From assembly GCF_020696975.1 (NCBI RefSeq), contig NZ_JAJGBK010000021.1:1-64000 (forward strand): a stretch of 64,000 nucleotides of DNA. The letters run 5' to 3'. Source of the DNA: Methanoculleus sp. GTDB taxonomy: Archaea > Halobacteriota > Methanomicrobia > Methanomicrobiales > Methanoculleaceae. Shown one piece after another: positions 61,455 through 64,000 of this stretch. The notes under the pieces are model-generated. The model saw only the letters and a list, made by a program, of their open reading frames with translations, ran no database searches and was not told the DNA's origin. The position numbers and the translations under genes are program-made. The number at the start of each line of letters is the position of its first letter. Within the stretch, counting starts at the first letter, position 1.

Positions 61455-61910
61455 ATGAACGTCGAAGAGTACCGCTCCATCATATCAAACGCCATCGACC
61501 GCGAGATCGAGGCATACACCTTCTACCGGACCGTCAGGGAGAAGGTCAAGGACGAGAACCTGAAAAATCTCTTCAACGAACTTGCCGGTGAAGAGAGCCA
61601 GCACAGGAAGACACTCGAAGGCTTTCTCACGAAAGAGCCCGGAAAACTCGGGTTCGACACAAAGCGGAACTACAAGATCGCCGAGACCCTGGAGACCCCG
61701 CCGCTCTCGGCGGACTTAAAACCGCTCGACGGCCTCGTTATCGCGATCAGAAAAGAACTCGACGCCATGCAGATGTATACCCAGCTTGCGAGCCTCAGCG
61801 TGGATCCCGAGCAGATGGAACTCTTCGAGAGCCTCGCCTCGATGGAACGGGGCCACAAGGCGCGCCTTGAGGACATCTACACCAACATGGCGTTCCCGGA
61901 GGCATGGTGA
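61455..61910 (+). CDS. Ferritin-like diiron protein (rubrerythrin-type domain)
   Basis: 151 residues, four-helix bundle. Carboxylate/histidine ligands are placed as expected: EIEAYTFYRTV (first helix), EESQHRKTLE (E-x-x-H, second), KELDAMQMYTQLA (third) and ASMERGHKARLE (E-x-x-H, fourth). There is no rubredoxin domain. Such proteins reduce peroxide or store and oxidise iron; in a strict anaerobe oxygen defence is likely. Monocistronic with its own TATA box. Confidence 0.88.
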   Translation: MNVEEYRSIISNAIDREIEAYTFYRTVREKVKDENLKNLFNELAGEESQHRKTLEGFLTKEPGKLGFDTKRNYKIAETLETPPLSADLKPLDGLVIAIRKELDAMQMYTQLASLSVDPEQMELFESLASMERGHKARLEDIYTNMAFPEAW

Positions 61911-61973
61911 GGGGAGAGCAGGCGGACCTGCCCCCAGCACCTCCTTCACGCTTCTTCCTGCCCCCGGCCCCTC

Positions 61974-63161
61974 TTACTCCGTGGCGCAGTAAGCACCTTT
62001 GAAGAACCAGTTCCGGTAGACGATCGGGGTGATGAGTGTGGTGAGCAGGCTCATCAGGACGATGGCAACGAAGATCCCCTGGCCGATGAGCCCCGACTCG
62101 AGGCCGATCAGGGCGACGATCATCGCCACCTCACCCCGCGGCGCCATCCCGAACCCGATGATGAGGGAGTCCTCCCGGCACATCCCCATCAACCGGGCAG
62201 GGAGAGCGCACCCGATGACCTTGGTGGCGATGGCGACCAGGGTCAGCACCAGGAGGAAGAGGGTCGTGTCGGACGTGAGCGCACGAATGTCTGCGAGAAT
62301 GCCGAGGGATACGAAGAAGATCGAGGCAAAGACGATCTGGAAGTATTCTGCGCCCTCGTGGACACCCTTACTCTGCCGGAGTTCGACGCCGGCAAAGGCA
62401 ACCCCGGCGAGGAACGCACCGATGATGCCTGATAGGCCCACCAGGTCGGCGAGCATCGCATACAGGAACGCCACCATCATGGCGAAGATGAAGACAAACT
62501 CAGGATACTTCCGCGCCAGGGGGGTTGCGTCCATCCGTTCGATGACCTTTCGGATGCCGAAGTACCCGACGGCACCGGCGACGACGATGAACCCGACGGC
62601 CCTGGCAAGCATCAGGACGGTCGGGGTCAACGAGACATCCCCGCTCACGACGAGATCGGTAGAGACGGCAAGCACCAGGAGGGAGAGGACGTCGTCAATG
62701 ACCGCGGCGCCGATGATCGCCCGTGCCGCCTCAGTCTGGAGCACGCCGATCTCTTTGAGCACGTTTGCGGTTATGGCGATACTCGTCGCGGTCAGGGCCG
62801 TGCCGACGAAGATCGCGCTCGCGAAGTCGAACCCGAAGAGGACAGCCGTGGCGTAGCCGCCTATCCACGGGATGATCACGCCGACAAGGCCGATGACGCC
62901 GTAACGCGGATCAATAATATCCCTGATATTAAACTCAAACCCGATGACGAAGAGGAGGATGATTGCCCCGAGATGCGCCAGGGTCGCGACGAAGTCGGTG
63001 TAGGTGATCAGGCCAAGCACGCTCGGTCCGACCAGAACCCCGACGAGAATCGCCCCGATCGTCGCCGACTGGTTGATCCGGGATGCCACGAGGTAACCGG
63101 CGAGCGCGAGGAAGAGGAGGAGGCTCATCTGGATCTCAATTGTTAGGGCAGCGCTTTCCAT
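61974..63161 (-). CDS. Monovalent cation:proton antiporter, CPA2 (Kef-type)
   Basis: 395-residue membrane protein with about 12-13 helices. GVLVGPSVLGLI, LFVIGFEFNIRDI, GTALTATSIAITANVLKEIG and AAVIDDVLSLLVLAVST (with the ion-binding D-D of the family) are visible. FGMAPRGEVAMIVA near the C-terminus is the conserved R-G-E region. There is no C-terminal TrkA-N domain, so it is the short form. Na+ or K+ exchange cannot be told apart. Its promoter is in 63162-63266. Confidence 0.92.
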   Translation of the reverse strand: MESAALTIEIQMSLLLFLALAGYLVASRINQSATIGAILVGVLVGPSVLGLITYTDFVATLAHLGAIILLFVIGFEFNIRDIIDPRYGVIGLVGVIIPWIGGYATAVLFGFDFASAIFVGTALTATSIAITANVLKEIGVLQTEAARAIIGAAVIDDVLSLLVLAVSTDLVVSGDVSLTPTVLMLARAVGFIVVAGAVGYFGIRKVIERMDATPLARKYPEFVFIFAMMVAFLYAMLADLVGLSGIIGAFLAGVAFAGVELRQSKGVHEGAEYFQIVFASIFFVSLGILADIRALTSDTTLFLLVLTLVAIATKVIGCALPARLMGMCREDSLIIGFGMAPRGEVAMIVALIGLESGLIGQGIFVAIVLMSLLTTLITPIVYRNWFFKGAYCATE

Positions 63162-63266
63162 GGTTACCCATGATTTTGGGAGGAGGCCTTAAGAATTGCA
63201 TGGAACCCGGGGGGGTTGCACGCCTGCCCGGGTCCCGGGGAAACAACAAGAAAGCCTTATTTCGGC

Positions 63267-64000
63267 CTATCTTGCCGGCCCCTGCCGGACAAACCCGCTC
63301 CGCCCGGCATACCGGGCCGTATCCCCGGCCGCCTCCTCGATCCTCATGAGTTGATTGTACTTCTCCACCCGCTCGCCCCGCGCAGGTGCGCCGGTCTTGA
63401 GGTGGCCCGTCTGCATGGCGACGGTGAAGTCGGCAATGAACGTATCGACGGTCTCGCCGCTCCGGTGAGAGACCATCGCGCCCCAGTTCTGCTGCTGCGC
63501 CATGCGCACCGCGGCGATCGTCTCGGTCACCGTCCCGATCTGGTTGGGCTTGATCAGGACGGCGTTGGCGGCCCCCTTCCGGATCCCCTGCTCAATCCGC
63601 TCGACGTTCGTGACGAAGAGGTCGTCGCCGACGAGTTCCACCTGATCGCCGATGGCTTTGGTCAGCAGCCGCCAGCCTTCCCAGTCATCCTCGGCAAGGC
63701 CGTCCTCGATGGCGATGACCGGGTATGCCGCCACAAGGTCGCGGTACCGGTCCACCATCTCGGCAGCGGTCAGGGTCAGCCCTTCGGTCCTGAGGGTATA
63801 AACGTCGTTGTTGTAGAACGCGCTTGATGCCGGGTCGAGGGCAATACCGATCTCCTGACCGGGCGCATACCCGGCACGCTCGATCGCCTCCACGATCAGG
63901 TCGAGCGGCTCGGTGTTTGTGGAGACTGCAGGGGCAAACCCGCCTTCGTCCCCGACACCGGTCGTGTAGCCCCGCGCCTTAAGGATATCTCTGAGCGCAT
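63267..64000 (-). CDS. eno: Enolase, C-terminal part (runs off the window)
   Basis: 2-phosphoglycerate to phosphoenolpyruvate. About 244 C-terminal residues are present; the N-terminal domain lies beyond position 64000. GVGDEGGFAPA, VIAIEDGLAEDDWEGW, ELVGDDLFVTN, the catalytic lysine in VLIKPNQIGTVTET, and MVSHRSGETVDTFIADF with KTGAPARGERVEKYNQLMRI are all intact up to the stop. Convergence or operon with genes to the right cannot be judged. Confidence 0.96.
   Translation of the reverse strand, partial: ALRDILKARGYTTGVGDEGGFAPAVSTNTEPLDLIVEAIERAGYAPGQEIGIALDPASSAFYNNDVYTLRTEGLTLTAAEMVDRYRDLVAAYPVIAIEDGLAEDDWEGWRLLTKAIGDQVELVGDDLFVTNVERIEQGIRKGAANAVLIKPNQIGTVTETIAAVRMAQQQNWGAMVSHRSGETVDTFIADFTVAMQTGHLKTGAPARGERVEKYNQLMRIEEAAGDTARYAGRSGFVRQGPAR

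Noticed and set aside
1-64000. CRISPR array, insertion sequence, prophage or toxin-antitoxin pair
   Set aside because: No regularly spaced repeats, transposase, integrase or phage proteins found; the repeats present are irregular hairpin units.

Overview
The window is archaeal and comes from a methanogen of the Methanomicrobiales, most likely Methanoculleus or a close relative. The evidence is a histone, replication factor C large subunit, family B DNA polymerase, geranylgeranylglyceryl phosphate synthase, GatCAB, an archaeal two-domain threonyl-tRNA synthetase, two methanogenesis marker proteins and high G+C (clearly above 60 % by eye). Start codons are mostly preceded by TATA boxes. Some genes look leaderless (pyrD, the 38.1 kb propeller gene); others have GGAGG or GAGGTG ribosome sites. 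I see no rRNA, CRISPR array, insertion sequence or phage gene.

Layout. 0-5 kb: an intergenic repeat element, histone, the overlapping marker genes mmp2-mtxX, rfcL, a UPF0146 gene and archaemetzincin. 5-10.5 kb: a Usp-permease-Usp operon, a membrane-anchored acetolactate decarboxylase next to a fungal-type cytosine deaminase, and a HEAT-repeat protein. 10.5-18.6 kb: the nadX-nadA-nadC operon for NAD synthesis, a tRNA methylthiotransferase, and a DtxR-type regulator followed by a zinc/manganese-type ABC importer. 18.7-29.1 kb: serS, a serine hydrolase lipoprotein, an ABC exporter, an NCS2 permease, two tRNA-Ile(GAT) genes, iorAB and an Rsm22-like methyltransferase. 29.4-46.8 kb: a bactofilin-like membrane protein, two unknown small genes, polB-mdh (tail to head), pyrDK, a six-gene minus-strand run (Fe-S helicase, ogt, panE, mobA, a small ORF, a beta-propeller), DUF5654, two corA paralogues and purB.

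46.8-50.1 kb is the accessory, decayed part. It holds about 1 kb without a convincing gene, an A+T-rich orphan cysteine-containing gene, a secreted PGF-CTERM beta-propeller, a C-terminal remnant of a CobN-type chelatase subunit and a short fragment on the other strand. 50.2-61 kb is a tight information-processing run: an asparagine synthetase-like protein without its glutaminase nucleophile, gatCAB, topA, GGGP synthase, a TrmJ-like methyltransferase, dcd and thrS. The window ends with a ferritin-like protein, a Kef-type antiporter and the C-terminal part of enolase, which runs off the right edge.

The most distinctive structure not explained by genes is a family of dispersed intergenic elements at about 0.0-0.3, 18.1, 29.2, 47.1, 49.45 and 61.0-61.2 kb. 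Most lie just past the 3' ends of genes. They share small hairpins whose stems are kept by paired base changes, and a second G-rich module. I did not find one clear new multi-gene system. The best leads are this repeat family, the decayed 47-50 kb island, the glutaminase-less AsnB-like gene fused into the gatCAB run, the Usp-transporter-Usp operon and the metal-tailed regulator of the znu-like operon.
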